Notes under the pieces: model-generated
Told to the model about the DNA's origin: nothing
Database searches by the model: none
The model's input: the letters and a program-made list of their open reading frames with translations, nothing else
NCBI RefSeq assembly: GCF_008386395.1
Contig: NZ_CP043761.1
Span: forward strand, 1,054,001-1,118,000
Origin: Paenibacillus sp. 37
GTDB taxonomy: Bacteria; Bacillota; Bacilli; Paenibacillales; Paenibacillaceae
Length of the DNA stretch: 64,000 nucleotides
Direction: 5' to 3'
Translations under genes and position numbers: made by a program
Shown: positions 10,092 to 18,876 of the stretch, in pieces
How positions within the stretch are numbered: the stretch's first letter is position 1
How the letters are laid out: each line of letters starts with the position of its first letter

Positions 10092-11663
10092 GTGATGAAC
10101 ATAGGCTGGCGAGAGCATCCCAAACGATGGATGATCCTGTTAATCGCTGTTTGTTGTATCGTTGGAGGAATTTCGCTTATCCTCAACCGAAATGAACAAT
10201 CCATTCCTCCACCGGTTGTGGACAAGCAGAGAGCGGCCGAAGTCTGGCTAACCACGGGAGATCAGCAAAATCTGCTTACACCACAGAAGCCCATTCCAAT
10301 TACAGATCACCATGATGCAGACACAAGTTCTTCAGTTTCTTCAACGCAGGAGCCAGACATTTCTTCGTCGGCGTTCACCATACAGATTGACCCGGACAAG
10401 ACGTATCAGACTATGGATGGATTTGGCGCAGCGATGACGGGTTCATCGGCACATCTGATCAACGTGCTTCCAGAGGAACAACAAGAGCAACTGCTGAAGG
10501 ACCTGTTCTCGACGGAAGGGCTGAACTTGGATATGGTGCGTCATACGATTGGTGCCTCCGATTATTCGGTAGATGAATCAGGTGTGGCTTCAAGTTATAC
10601 CTATGATGATATCGAATCCGGCACGGATTATGAGATGGAACACTTTTCGATCGATAAGGATCAGGAAGTTGTGAATATGTTGGAGCGTGCAGTTGGGTTG
10701 AAACCGGATCTTAAAGTGCTGGGCACACCGTGGACGGCCCCGGCCTGGATGAAGTACGGGGAAGAGAAGACCACTAACGGCTGGTATCTGGATTATAACA
10801 ACCCCAAGGTATATGAAGCGTATGCGAGATATTTTGTGAAATATATCGAAGCTTATCAGGCGAAGGGCATTCCCATCTACGGGATCACGTTGCAAAATGA
10901 ACCGGAGTTCACCTCGGATAAATATCCGAGTATGAGTATGGGCGCCGAAGAACAAGCGATGTTCATACGGGATTATCTCGGCCTGGCGCTACAGGATGCA
11001 GAACTGGACACACGAATCATCGCGTATGATCATAACTGGGATCAGGCGGTCGAATATACCGGTAAGGTGCTTGGTGATGAGCAGGCCACTGCATATATCG
11101 ATGGATCTGCTTTTCACTGTTATGCAGGTGATCCATCTACCATGTCGGAAGTGCATGAGCGCTTCCCAGACAAAAATATCTATTTTACCGAATGTAGTGG
11201 TGGGGAGTGGAGTCCTGATTTTGGCGAGAATCTGATCTGGCAAATGTCCAATCTCATCATTGGTGCACCTCGCAACTGGGCGAAAAATGTGCTGCTCTGG
11301 AACATTGCACTTGATCCGCAAGGTGGACCCACGAACGGTGGCTGTGAGAACTGTCGTGGGGTTGTGACGATTGACCCGGAGCGTGATGAAATCACCAGAA
11401 ATGTCGAGTATTATGCGTTAGGCCACATCAGCCGTTATGTGCGTCCGGGGGCTGTGAGAGTTGAATCCACGCAAGAACAGGGCAAGATCGAGAACGTAAC
11501 CTTCCGCAATCCGGATGGAACGATGGTGCTGGTTGCAGCTAATACGGGTGAGGTAGAAGTTTCCTTTGATGTAGTCATGGGCGGAGATTCGTTTCAATAT
11601 ACACTGCCTTCCCAGTCGGCAGCAACCTTCCGTTGGAAACCAAAAACGGGGGTAGAACGTTGA
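10092..11663 (+). CDS. Membrane-anchored GH30 glycosidase (glucosylceramidase family)
   Basis: A 523-residue family 30 glycosidase. The GTG at 10092 lies 8 bp after AAGGAG; the next codon, ATG 10095, is an equally possible start. An N-terminal hydrophobic helix (residues about 13-33) and a polar Ser/Thr-rich linker suggest an anchored extracellular enzyme rather than a cleaved one. The catalytic barrel starts near residue 97 (YQTMDGFGAAMTGSSA). Acid/base Glu270 lies in LQNEPE and nucleophile Glu367 in FTECSGG, as expected for GH30 subfamily 1/3 retaining enzymes, and a short beta-domain ends the protein. Known activities are beta-1,6-glucanase, glucosylceramidase or xylosidase; specificity is not decided here. 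It follows GH3, so the pair probably acts on one polysaccharide. Confidence 0.9.
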   Translation: MMNIGWREHPKRWMILLIAVCCIVGGISLILNRNEQSIPPPVVDKQRAAEVWLTTGDQQNLLTPQKPIPITDHHDADTSSSVSSTQEPDISSSAFTIQIDPDKTYQTMDGFGAAMTGSSAHLINVLPEEQQEQLLKDLFSTEGLNLDMVRHTIGASDYSVDESGVASSYTYDDIESGTDYEMEHFSIDKDQEVVNMLERAVGLKPDLKVLGTPWTAPAWMKYGEEKTTNGWYLDYNNPKVYEAYARYFVKYIEAYQAKGIPIYGITLQNEPEFTSDKYPSMSMGAEEQAMFIRDYLGLALQDAELDTRIIAYDHNWDQAVEYTGKVLGDEQATAYIDGSAFHCYAGDPSTMSEVHERFPDKNIYFTECSGGEWSPDFGENLIWQMSNLIIGAPRNWAKNVLLWNIALDPQGGPTNGGCENCRGVVTIDPERDEITRNVEYYALGHISRYVRPGAVRVESTQEQGKIENVTFRNPDGTMVLVAANTGEVEVSFDVVMGGDSFQYTLPSQSAATFRWKPKTGVER

Positions 11664-11750
11664 CTCAAGATTGGAAATTATGGGTACAGATTGAATGATG
11701 GACATGGTAAAATAAACGTAGAGTTATTTCAAATATGATGTCTTAAACAA

Positions 11751-11774
11751 GTCCGATCCAAGGATCGGGCTTTT
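11751..11774 (+). terminator. Intrinsic terminator after GH30 gene
   Basis: The inverted repeat gtccgatcc / ggatcgggc is followed by only four T. It is compact and weak but correctly placed, 90 bp after the stop. Confidence 0.6.
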
Positions 11775-11811
11775 ACATAACCTTTTACTTTTAATAGAAA
11801 AGGAGAATACG

Positions 11812-12282
11812 TTGGACATGTTAGTCGTTGCATATCGGGAACAGGATCATGACAAGTTGGTTGGAATCTGGGAGAGTGCTGTGCGGGCAACCCATACGTT
11901 TTTGGAAGAGCATCACATTCAGTTCTACAAAAAAGTGGTGAGTGATGTGTTGCAACAAAAACAAGTTGAGATTTGGGAAGTGCTCAATACGAAGCAACAA
12001 CCCGTGGGTTTTATTGGTGTGGATGATAACTTTATCGAGATGTTGTTTGTAGATCCAAGCCAACACGGACAGGGTCTGGGACGTCTGCTAATAAACCATA
12101 CCTTCGAAATCAAAGGCCGTCACCTCAAGGTGGATGTTAATGAGCAGAATACTGGGGCAGCCCGATTCTATGAAAAGATGGGATTTGTACAGATGGGGCG
12201 GTCTGAATTGGATAGTTCCGGTAATCCGTTTCCGCTGTTACATCTGGAGATCAAACAGGAAGAGGCCGAGAGATTGCCGTAA
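11812..12282 (+). CDS. GNAT family N-acetyltransferase, YjaB-like
   Basis: A 156-residue acetyl-CoA-dependent acetyltransferase of the GNAT fold. The TTG at 11812 is preceded by AAAGGAG with 7 bp spacing; the in-frame ATG at 11818 would be 13 bp away. The N-terminal segment VGIWESAVRATHTFL resembles the E. coli YjaB group, the acetyl-CoA loop is seen in HGQGLGRLL, and the conserved ending ARFYEKMGF is present. The acceptor is unknown. It is transcribed alone or with the following WXG100 gene 46 bp downstream. Confidence 0.85.
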   Translation: MDMLVVAYREQDHDKLVGIWESAVRATHTFLEEHHIQFYKKVVSDVLQQKQVEIWEVLNTKQQPVGFIGVDDNFIEMLFVDPSQHGQGLGRLLINHTFEIKGRHLKVDVNEQNTGAARFYEKMGFVQMGRSELDSSGNPFPLLHLEIKQEEAERLP

Positions 12283-12328
12283 TGGATAGACCATGAGTTA
12301 TAGATGACCAGGATGAGGAGTGTGCAGG

Positions 12329-13315
12329 ATGACACAGATCAAGGTGACACCGGAACAACTGGAGACGGTCAGTGGGCAGTTCGCTCAGGCACATCAGCAA
12401 TTATCGGGCTTCATGTCCACATTGGACGGCAAGATGAGTGTCATGCGCAGCAACTGGGATGGCATGGAGCGTGAGCGTTTTTATAACGATTATTCAACGG
12501 CTCAAGGCACGATGAAATCTGTTCTGGAACTGGTTCTGTCCATTCAGTCGGAGCTTAAGAAAATTGCCGAGCGTTTCCGCACGACAGATGAGGAGGCGGT
12601 GAGCCAGGCAATCATGACGGCGCTGACCGCAGCGCGGGCCTTATCAACCATGGGCAAAAATAAAGGCGATGATCTGGACAAAACACCAGGTCCACCAAAG
12701 AACATGGATGAATGGGATGAGAAGGATGCCGAGAAATACCAGAACTATGAGGAAATGCTGAAGAAAGCCAAAGAGATGGGTGACGAAGAACTGGCGCAGC
12801 AGATTCAGGCCAGCATGAACATCATTCGGCTTCAGTATGAAGATGTAATCTATCAGACTGACCCCAACACGGGCAAGACGTTAAAAATAACCGAGGATTC
12901 CATCGTCGGTACGTACCAGGTAAAAAGCGACAAGGGCGAAACGACCACCATCAGTCTGGATAAACAGGGCAATGTGGTGGACTATACCAAAGATACGGAA
13001 AAGTATAAGTATTCGGAGCAAACGCACACCACCAGTCAAGGCGAGCATCTCTTTGGCAAAGCAGCACAAACGGCTACAGCCTACGGCATTGGTCTGCTGC
13101 TCACAAGCAAGACGGGCTCTGCCTTCACGGAACATGCGACAGGACTAGGTTCATCCTTCGTCGCGGACAAATTCCTGTTCTCCGTGCCGGAGGAAGGCGA
13201 GACACGTACGATGATCTACCGTACCAATAAGGAAACGGGCAAAATGGAGAATATGATCGTGGTCACGCGCGGCGACAACGATATTGAATATACTCCGTGG
13301 CGAGATTACTTCTAA
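12329..13315 (+). CDS. WXG100-family protein with long C-terminal extension
   Basis: A 328-residue protein whose first 90 residues are a WXG100 helical hairpin: Trp43-x-Gly45 lies in the turn SNWDGME and both helices are polar-amphipathic. WXG100 proteins are usually about 100 residues and are type VII secretion substrates. Here a charged linker and about 200 further residues follow, with a glycine/alanine-rich segment (TAYGIGLLLTSKTGSAF) and a C-terminus ending EYTPWRDYF that I cannot assign. The ATG at 12329 is 8 bp after GAGGAG. No EccC/YukB-type secretion gene lies in the window, so its secretion and role are inference. It converges on the formate channel gene. Confidence 0.75.
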   Translation: MTQIKVTPEQLETVSGQFAQAHQQLSGFMSTLDGKMSVMRSNWDGMERERFYNDYSTAQGTMKSVLELVLSIQSELKKIAERFRTTDEEAVSQAIMTALTAARALSTMGKNKGDDLDKTPGPPKNMDEWDEKDAEKYQNYEEMLKKAKEMGDEELAQQIQASMNIIRLQYEDVIYQTDPNTGKTLKITEDSIVGTYQVKSDKGETTTISLDKQGNVVDYTKDTEKYKYSEQTHTTSQGEHLFGKAAQTATAYGIGLLLTSKTGSAFTEHATGLGSSFVADKFLFSVPEEGETRTMIYRTNKETGKMENMIVVTRGDNDIEYTPWRDYF

Positions 13316-13325
13316 GCCACGGATG

Positions 13326-13455
13326 GGGTTGGCAAGCGGGCAACACAGGGCAACCTGGTTGCGGCCCGCTTGCCGACCCACCGCATGGAGCCATGTGGTT
13401 GTGTGACACATGGCTATGTGTGTGGAGGGCAGGCGGCTTATCCATGAGCCTGCCT
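13326..13455 (+). other. Chain of three strong hairpins in non-coding DNA
   Basis: Just after the WXG100 stop come three separate inverted repeats. First, a 16-bp stem (13326-13341 with 13364-13379, one G-U pair) that carries an inner CAGG-GCAA-CCTG hairpin with a GNRA-type loop. Second, a perfect 9-bp stem (13389-13397 with 13407-13415). Third, a perfect 7-bp stem (13428-13434 with 13448-13454). None has a following T-run, so they are not simple terminators. A fourth hairpin, the terminator, follows. The whole stretch is GC-rich compared with other intergenic DNA here. Confidence 0.7.
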
Positions 13456-13461
13456 ATAGAG

Positions 13462-13512
13462 AAACACCCCGGCAACCTTCTCCCTGAGATGGGAAGGATG
13501 CCGGGGTGTTTT
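13462..13512. terminator. Bidirectional terminator between WXG100 and formate channel genes
   Basis: A perfect 13-bp stem (13462-13474 with 13499-13511) is topped by a second short stem (ccttc-tcc against gggaagg). The outer pairs are A-T, giving a short U-rich tail on either strand, so it can end the two converging genes. Confidence 0.85.
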
Positions 13513-13579
13513 GGATTCTTCTTACCGATTAGCCACGGTCAACGGACCGGACTGTAAGGAGATCTTTTTTTGCCAAAGA

Positions 13580-14368
13580 TTAATGTGTCTCTTCATCCAG
13601 AAACGGTTTATTCACCGCATAATACATAAAGCCCATCAGCAGCACACCGCCCACCAGATTACCCAAGGTCACGGGAACCAGGTTGTGAAGCACACCTTCA
13701 AATGAGATCGTCCCCGGGTGATTCAGCACAAGTGCAATCGCGAACGTACACATATTGGCGATGCTGTGCTCGTATCCAGAGATGAAGAAGCAGAATACAA
13801 AGAGCATCATGGCAAACATTTTGGCTCCATTCTCCTTCATGAACATCGGGACAAAGAACGCCATACATACAAGCCAGTTACACAAAATCCCCCGGAAAAA
13901 GAGCTGCATCGTCGGAACTTCCATCTTGTGCTCCACCACACTTAACAGGAAACCATTCACCTGAGACGAGTCGAACAATCCCGTCAGGTAGATTAACAGG
14001 GCAAACACAGCTGCGCCCATCAGGTTACCGCTATAACTCGCAATCCACAGCTTGATAACTTCGAACCAGCGCAGTTTTTTGCGCAGCGCCGCATACGTGT
14101 AATAAAACGTATTGCCCGTGAACAGGTCACCCCCGCCATAGGCGATCAGAATGATGGCCGCGCCAAACGTAATTGCCGCCATCGGATAGGTAAACGGGGA
14201 CTGCTCCATATAAAAGAAGTTACCTGTCTTAAACGCCACGATGACGCCGAATCCGATAAACATACTGGCCAGCATGGAGCGTGCGAGGTACCTGATTAAA
14301 CTTTGTTTGTAAATCTTGTGTTTCTTCAGAGCCAGTTGTTCCACGTTGCGTAAAGCTTCCGTTTCCAT
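13580..14368 (-). CDS. Formate/nitrite transporter family channel
   Basis: A 262-residue inner-membrane protein of the FocA/NirC family (pentameric channels for formate, nitrite or hydrosulfide). The ATG at 14368 follows a GGAGGAG site. Six hydrophobic helices are visible, with the family loops AYGGGDLFTGNTFYY near helix 2 and SGYEHSIANM near helix 5, the latter carrying the pore histidine neighbourhood. Typical length is 260-290. A molybdopterin nitrate reductase-like gene lies 13 kb away, so nitrite export or uptake is conceivable, but the substrate cannot be set from sequence. Single-gene transcription; a shared terminator lies at its 3' end. Confidence 0.92.
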   Translation of the reverse strand: METEALRNVEQLALKKHKIYKQSLIRYLARSMLASMFIGFGVIVAFKTGNFFYMEQSPFTYPMAAITFGAAIILIAYGGGDLFTGNTFYYTYAALRKKLRWFEVIKLWIASYSGNLMGAAVFALLIYLTGLFDSSQVNGFLLSVVEHKMEVPTMQLFFRGILCNWLVCMAFFVPMFMKENGAKMFAMMLFVFCFFISGYEHSIANMCTFAIALVLNHPGTISFEGVLHNLVPVTLGNLVGGVLLMGFMYYAVNKPFLDEETH

Positions 14369-14443
14369 AATTCTCCTCCAATAGCATGGTGTCTTGCTTA
14401 CCATTATAACGAAATTATGGAAATTTGGGAGGGTAAACTTGGT

Positions 14444-14971
14444 TTATTGATTATTACTTCCTTGTTTCGAATGCAGTACCCGTATTGCAGAAGAGCCAAA
14501 ATCAGGATCGGATTGAAGCGATTCTAACGCGGATGTTGCCCCATTAACTTGTTGATGTGCAACAAGAATAGCAAAGGCTGCTCCTCTGACTAATATGTAG
14601 GCATGTCCCTCCAGAACTTCCTGTGCCAATTGGATCTCGGCTTCTGTGATGGGCAATAGGGCCAGAGTCTGTAAAGCATAAATCTGTACATCCTCATCTT
14701 CTTCTGAGTCACGAACAAGTTGCGCGGCAGCATGAAGGATTTCCCCCAGAAGAGCAGAGGAGCCTGCCATGCCTAAAGCTCGCCATGCTTCAATACGGGT
14801 GAGATCTTCTTCAGCTGAATCCATGCCAATCGCGAGAACTTGGTGAGTAAGGTGGCTATCTGTCAGCTCAATCAGATCACGAAATGCCTGTATTTTTTCT
14901 TCTCCGCTGATTTCGTTAAAATCTGGGTGTCCATTGTTGTTATTATGATTTAAATCAGACATGTCAGACAT
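14444..14971 (-). CDS. HEAT-like helical repeat protein
   Basis: A 175-residue acidic soluble protein made of paired helices such as EEDLTRIEAWRALGMAGSSA and EDVQIYALQTLALLPITEA, which look like two to three HEAT repeats, preceded by an Asn-rich disordered start. It lies 3 bp after the immunity-like gene with AGGAGGTGA inside the end of that gene, so translation is coupled. A second in-frame ATG is three codons in. The function is unknown; such repeats usually bind another protein. Confidence 0.7.
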   Translation of the reverse strand: MSDMSDLNHNNNNGHPDFNEISGEEKIQAFRDLIELTDSHLTHQVLAIGMDSAEEDLTRIEAWRALGMAGSSALLGEILHAAAQLVRDSEEDEDVQIYALQTLALLPITEAEIQLAQEVLEGHAYILVRGAAFAILVAHQQVNGATSALESLQSDPDFGSSAIRVLHSKQGSNNQ

Positions 14972-14974
14972 ATC

Positions 14975-15217
14975 CTACCGTTCACCTCCTGAAGAATATG
15001 AAGATGGGGGCGGAAGAATGATCGGACGAGCTGCCAACGCTTCCTCTACAATCTGTTCAGGCGTCAGGTCTCGATCATCCCAAAAAATCAGATTGCTGAT
15101 CTCCGCATGTGGAACCTGCTGCTGTAGCTCCGTCAACATGTCATCCAACTCGGCTTCCGTTCCTTCAGAGTCCATCAGTTTGCGAACCAATTCGACCAAC
15201 TGTAATCTATTGTCCAT
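14975..15217 (-). CDS. Bacteriocin (colicin/pyocin-type) immunity protein homologue
   Basis: An 80-residue acidic protein. The ATG at 15217 is 6 bp after AGGAGGT, better than the ATG at 15241. The sequence follows the pattern of nuclease-colicin immunity proteins (Pfam Colicin_Pyocin): helix LVELVRKLMDSEGTEAEL, then SNLIFWDD where the family has DLIFYP, then TPEQIVEEAL. These proteins bind and neutralise DNase toxins. No cognate toxin is visible within the window, so it may be an orphan immunity gene or have acquired another role. It sits between a membrane-anchored small protein and a HEAT-like protein, all in one direction with short gaps. Confidence 0.72.
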   Translation of the reverse strand: MDNRLQLVELVRKLMDSEGTEAELDDMLTELQQQVPHAEISNLIFWDDRDLTPEQIVEEALAARPIILPPPSSYSSGGER

Positions 15218-15253
15218 ATCGATACCTCCTGAATGATTCATAGTGTGAACAAA

Positions 15254-15544
15254 CTAGTCTTTCATGGGCTGATTCAATGGATCATACGTAATGAGCACCG
15301 GAAAAAATTTGGGCTCAAGCATCAGACTAATACGTTGTTCGTCTTGATCAGTATAAGAAATGATATAGTTCCCGAAATGAGACTCGTAGTTGAAGTCTTG
15401 GAATTGAAAGGAATGTTCGGGATACTTTATCTTCACATATAACGTAGTAACTCCTCGGGCTAAGGTTTCTTTTAACATAGGAATTTGGGCCAAAAGCATA
15501 ATAGCGACCAGAAAAATTAATATACGTTTAGCGAGACGGGTCAA
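15254..15544 (-). CDS. Small single-pass or secreted protein of unknown function
   Basis: A 96-residue protein with an N-terminal hydrophobic helix (residues 8-22, ILIFLVAIMLLAQIP) and an extracytoplasmic beta-rich remainder (FGNYIISYTDQDEQRISLML). The start is TTG at 15544, supported by GGGGTGA 6 bp upstream. It lies 36 bp before the immunity-like gene and about 70 bp after the dehydrogenase, all on the minus strand. I do not recognise the family. Confidence 0.6.
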   Translation of the reverse strand: MTRLAKRILIFLVAIMLLAQIPMLKETLARGVTTLYVKIKYPEHSFQFQDFNYESHFGNYIISYTDQDEQRISLMLEPKFFPVLITYDPLNQPMKD

Positions 15545-15611
15545 ATGGATTCACCCCAATTATCGTAAATCAATTTTCAACAATTCATGAAGCTCCATCT
15601 CAAAACAGATG

Positions 15612-16601
15612 TCACTCCATACGTATAGCCAGATTACCAAACTGCTCGCCTTTTTCCATGCGTTCGAATGCCTTCGCTACATCCTGCAACGGATACATGC
15701 TATCGATTACAGGATGTATGTCATGCTGCTCCACCCATCGCAGCATCTGCACAAACTCCTCACGGCTGCCCATAGAGGTGCCGATCAGACTGATCTGCGG
15801 GAAGAAGATAGAGCGAATAGGAACAGTCAGATCATCCCCTGAGCTCGCACCGTACATCACGATACGTCCACCTGGTCTGATTATATCAAAATATTTCGGG
15901 AACATGGCTTGTCCGATGCTATCCAAGATGATGTCCACAGGTTCCAGATCGTTCTGCATACACCAATCGGCATGACTATCCAGTGCATGGGTAGCACCCA
16001 AGCGCAGCGCCTCATTTCTTTTGGCCTCACTTCTGGAGGTAACAGTCACTTTGGCACCAGCAGCGACAGCCATGAGCAGGGCATAGGTCGCTACACCACC
16101 ACCAATACCGGGAATGAGGATATGTTCACCTTGTTTCAGTTCACCGCGAGTGAACAAAGCACGGTAGGCCGTCAACGCCGAAAGGGACAGCACGCCTGCT
16201 TCCTCCCAAGATAGGTGGACTGGCTTAGGCAGGGCATTTTCAGCAGATAACGTGATATATTGAGCCAGCGTTCCATCCGTAGGACCACCAACAATATCGG
16301 GCACGATGGGCACGTTACTTGCAACTTCCCAACTGAGTGTAGGATGGATAATGACTTCATCTCCTATCGCGAACGCTCTTACACCTTCGCCAATCGCTAC
16401 GATAATACCTGCTCCATCGGAACCGGGAATGAGCGGGGTGTCCTGGGTTCCGCGTCCTGCCATGATGAATAGATCCCGATGGTTGATACCAGCGGATTTT
16501 AATTGAATCTGCACTTCCCCGGCTTCTGGTACCCGAGATGTTGACTCTGTATATTGAAGACCTGCAAGGCCGCTCTGGCCTGAATGTACGATAGCTTTCA
16601 T
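15612..16601 (-). CDS. Zinc-independent alcohol dehydrogenase/quinone oxidoreductase (MDR)
   Basis: A 329-residue medium-chain dehydrogenase/reductase. ATG at 16601 with AGGAGGA 9 bp upstream. The GroES-like N-terminus (NHRDLFIMAGRG, then IPGSDGAGIIVAIGEGV) lacks the catalytic-zinc Cys and His of true alcohol dehydrogenases, and the structural four-cysteine lobe is missing. The Rossmann part has HILIPGIGGGVATYALLMA. It is probably an NADPH-dependent quinone or enone reductase. It is divergent from a LysR gene with a palindrome between them, suggesting direct control by that regulator. Confidence 0.85.
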   Translation of the reverse strand: MKAIVHSGQSGLAGLQYTESTSRVPEAGEVQIQLKSAGINHRDLFIMAGRGTQDTPLIPGSDGAGIIVAIGEGVRAFAIGDEVIIHPTLSWEVASNVPIVPDIVGGPTDGTLAQYITLSAENALPKPVHLSWEEAGVLSLSALTAYRALFTRGELKQGEHILIPGIGGGVATYALLMAVAAGAKVTVTSRSEAKRNEALRLGATHALDSHADWCMQNDLEPVDIILDSIGQAMFPKYFDIIRPGGRIVMYGASSGDDLTVPIRSIFFPQISLIGTSMGSREEFVQMLRWVEQHDIHPVIDSMYPLQDVAKAFERMEKGEQFGNLAIRME

Positions 16602-16687
16602 ATTCAATATTCCTCCTGTCGATATAATCAGATTTCACTACTGAGCCTCATTGTACAGATGGTGCAGATTCACGTAAAATGAACAAA

Positions 16688-16706
16688 AATGATTGTCAGT
16701 ATCATT
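16688..16706. promoter_or_regulatory. Candidate LysR operator between divergent genes
   Basis: The inverted repeat aatgat-N7-atcatt lies in the 181-bp space between the dehydrogenase and its divergent LysR regulator. The size and the T-N11-A-like layout suit a LysR site. This is inference from position and symmetry. Confidence 0.45.
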
Positions 16707-16782
16707 GAAAATAATAGATAAACACTTTGCATGGATTAGATGATGAAGAATGCCGATATAACGACGAGCAGGTGATCAAGGT

Positions 16783-17643
16783 ATGGATGCAGGTGATTTG
16801 AAAATATTTCAGGCGGTTGCCCGCGAAGGTAGTATCAGTAAAGCTGCACTCGCACTTAATTATGTACAATCCAATGTGACCACACGAATAAAACAGTTGG
16901 AGACACAGCTACAAGTACCGCTGTTTCATCGTTCCAATCGGGGGATGTCTCTTACACCAGCGGGCGAGAATCTGCTTGTGTATGCGGATAGAATTTTGCA
17001 ATTATTATATGAAGCAGAGCAGGCCACACAAGTGGGTAACCCGCCGTCCGGCCTGCTTCGTCTGGGTGCCATTGAGACAGCAGCTTCCACTTTCCTCACG
17101 CCGCTCTTGGCTGAATACAGTTCATGCTACCCTGAGGTACACCATTCGCTTGTCACGGGTGGGACCCATGAGCTGAACCAGAAGGTCATTCAACATGAAT
17201 TACATGGCGCTTTAATATATGGCCCAATCGATCATCCTGAGCTGAACTATATGAAGATGTATGACGAGGAATTGGTGTTGATCGCTGAACCTGGAGTGCA
17301 TGAGATACACGCGTTATTGTCCAGGCCGATGTTGTTTTTTGAGATTGGATGCACTCATCGCACTCAGGCGGAATCCTTTTTGAAAGATCAGGGTATCCAC
17401 ACGCTTAACATCATGGAATATGGAACACTGGACACGATTCTGAATGGAGTATCTGCCGGGCTCGGTGTATCATTGCTGCCGCGGTCTTCAGTTACCAAAG
17501 CAGAATTAAGAGGTGAGATCTCAGTGATGTCTTTGCCAGATCCCTATTGCCGGTTGGAAGTAGGATTTGTGTATTCCCGTGGTGAACATATATCAAGTGC
17601 GCTAAGCGCTCTGGTTGAGATTATTACAGAACCAGAACTATAA
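16783..17643 (+). CDS. LysR family transcriptional regulator
   Basis: A 286-residue regulator. The N-terminal winged HTH (residues 1-60) reads LKIFQAVAREGSISKAALAL and NVTTRIKQLETQLQVPLFHR, typical of the family. The rest is the periplasmic-binding-protein-like effector domain (SGLLRLGAIETAASTFLTPL onward), similar to CzcR/YwbI-type regulators. It is divergent from the MDR dehydrogenase, its likely target. The start has CAGGTGA 10 bp upstream. Confidence 0.9.
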   Translation: MDAGDLKIFQAVAREGSISKAALALNYVQSNVTTRIKQLETQLQVPLFHRSNRGMSLTPAGENLLVYADRILQLLYEAEQATQVGNPPSGLLRLGAIETAASTFLTPLLAEYSSCYPEVHHSLVTGGTHELNQKVIQHELHGALIYGPIDHPELNYMKMYDEELVLIAEPGVHEIHALLSRPMLFFEIGCTHRTQAESFLKDQGIHTLNIMEYGTLDTILNGVSAGLGVSLLPRSSVTKAELRGEISVMSLPDPYCRLEVGFVYSRGEHISSALSALVEIITEPEL

Positions 17644-17696
17644 GAGGTTGTTCAAAAGTCTATTTATGAATATGCACTATAAAGGAGTGAGTGATC

Positions 17697-18797
17697 TTGA
17701 AAGAAACTGCGCTAACGTTGGGTGATGCATTTAATCAGGTAGATTTTATTGTAGGCGGTCATGGCAGTCGCCAAGTGAAGGTACTTCAGAACGTACTGGA
17801 CCAGATGGATGGGGAGGTGTTCAGTGACCACTACGGCAACGGCTCCATCATCGAAGAATTTCAGCAACAGATGGCCGACGTTCTTGGCAAGGAATCGGCA
17901 GTGTTTTTCCCAAGCGGAACGATGGCACAGCAGATTGCATTACGGATCTGGTGTGACCGCAAAGGTGTAAAACGGGTAGCTTACCACCCTCTGTGTCATC
18001 TGGAAATCCATGAGGAAGACGGATTGAAAGAGTTACACCAGATTGAATCGATTTTGCTGGCGGACAAGGATCGGTTGATTCGTTTGCAAGATGTACAAGC
18101 GCTTGATCAGGACATTGCCTGCCTGCTGTTGGAACTGCCACAACGCGAGATTGGCGGGCAGTTGCCAGCGTATGAAGAGTTGGAAGCGATCTCGGCCTAT
18201 TGCCGTGAACGCGGGATTAAGCTGCATATGGACGGGGCACGTCTGTTTGAGATTACTCCCTATTACGAGAAAACGCCTGCGGAGATTTGCAGTCTGTTTG
18301 ATACGGTGTATGTGTCTTTTTACAAAGGAATCGGGGGCATTGCGGGGGCCATATTGGCCGGGGACACGGATGTGATGCAAGAGTCGAAAGTATGGAAACG
18401 GCGGCACGGCGGTGATCTGATCGGCCTGTATCCGTATATTCTGAGTTCCCAGTATTATTTCAATGAACGGATTGGCAAAATGGAGCTTTATTATGAGCAG
18501 GCTAAAGAACTGGCATCTCTATTGAATGCATGTCACGGGATACATACATTGCCCGAAGTCCCGGTATCCAATATGTTCCATGTACATCTTGCGCTCGGTG
18601 CTACCGAAGTTGAACCAATCCTTGTGCAAATGGCTCAGCGGTTTGGTATAGGAATGACTTCATATCTGAACAAGACGAGTGGGAACAGCTGTGCCTTTGA
18701 ATTGTCTACGGGTGATCGTTATGAGAAACTTCCCCAGGATAAGCTGCGTGCAGCACTGGAATGGCTGGATCAAGAGTTGCGTACACAGGTGAGATAA
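17697..18797 (+). CDS. Low-specificity L-threonine aldolase-type PLP enzyme
   Basis: A 366-residue fold-type I PLP enzyme of the beta-eliminating lyase group; threonine aldolases split L-threonine to glycine and acetaldehyde. The TTG at 17697 is used because AAAGGAG is 9 bp upstream, while the in-frame GTG at 17691 is too close. The PLP lysine is Lys210 in SFYKGIGGIAGA, and the cofactor aspartate segment is KLHMDGARLFE. VGGHGSRQV replaces the usual early active-site segment and deviates from LtaE, so the substrate could differ. It follows the LysR gene by 54 bp and precedes a SUKH gene. Confidence 0.85.
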   Translation: MKETALTLGDAFNQVDFIVGGHGSRQVKVLQNVLDQMDGEVFSDHYGNGSIIEEFQQQMADVLGKESAVFFPSGTMAQQIALRIWCDRKGVKRVAYHPLCHLEIHEEDGLKELHQIESILLADKDRLIRLQDVQALDQDIACLLLELPQREIGGQLPAYEELEAISAYCRERGIKLHMDGARLFEITPYYEKTPAEICSLFDTVYVSFYKGIGGIAGAILAGDTDVMQESKVWKRRHGGDLIGLYPYILSSQYYFNERIGKMELYYEQAKELASLLNACHGIHTLPEVPVSNMFHVHLALGATEVEPILVQMAQRFGIGMTSYLNKTSGNSCAFELSTGDRYEKLPQDKLRAALEWLDQELRTQVR

Positions 18798-18876
18798 GAA
18801 GTTAATCTTAATGCTCGACTGTATGGTAAGTTGTATGAGAGCGTTTCTTCAACACATGTCTAAGGAGGGAGTTCAA

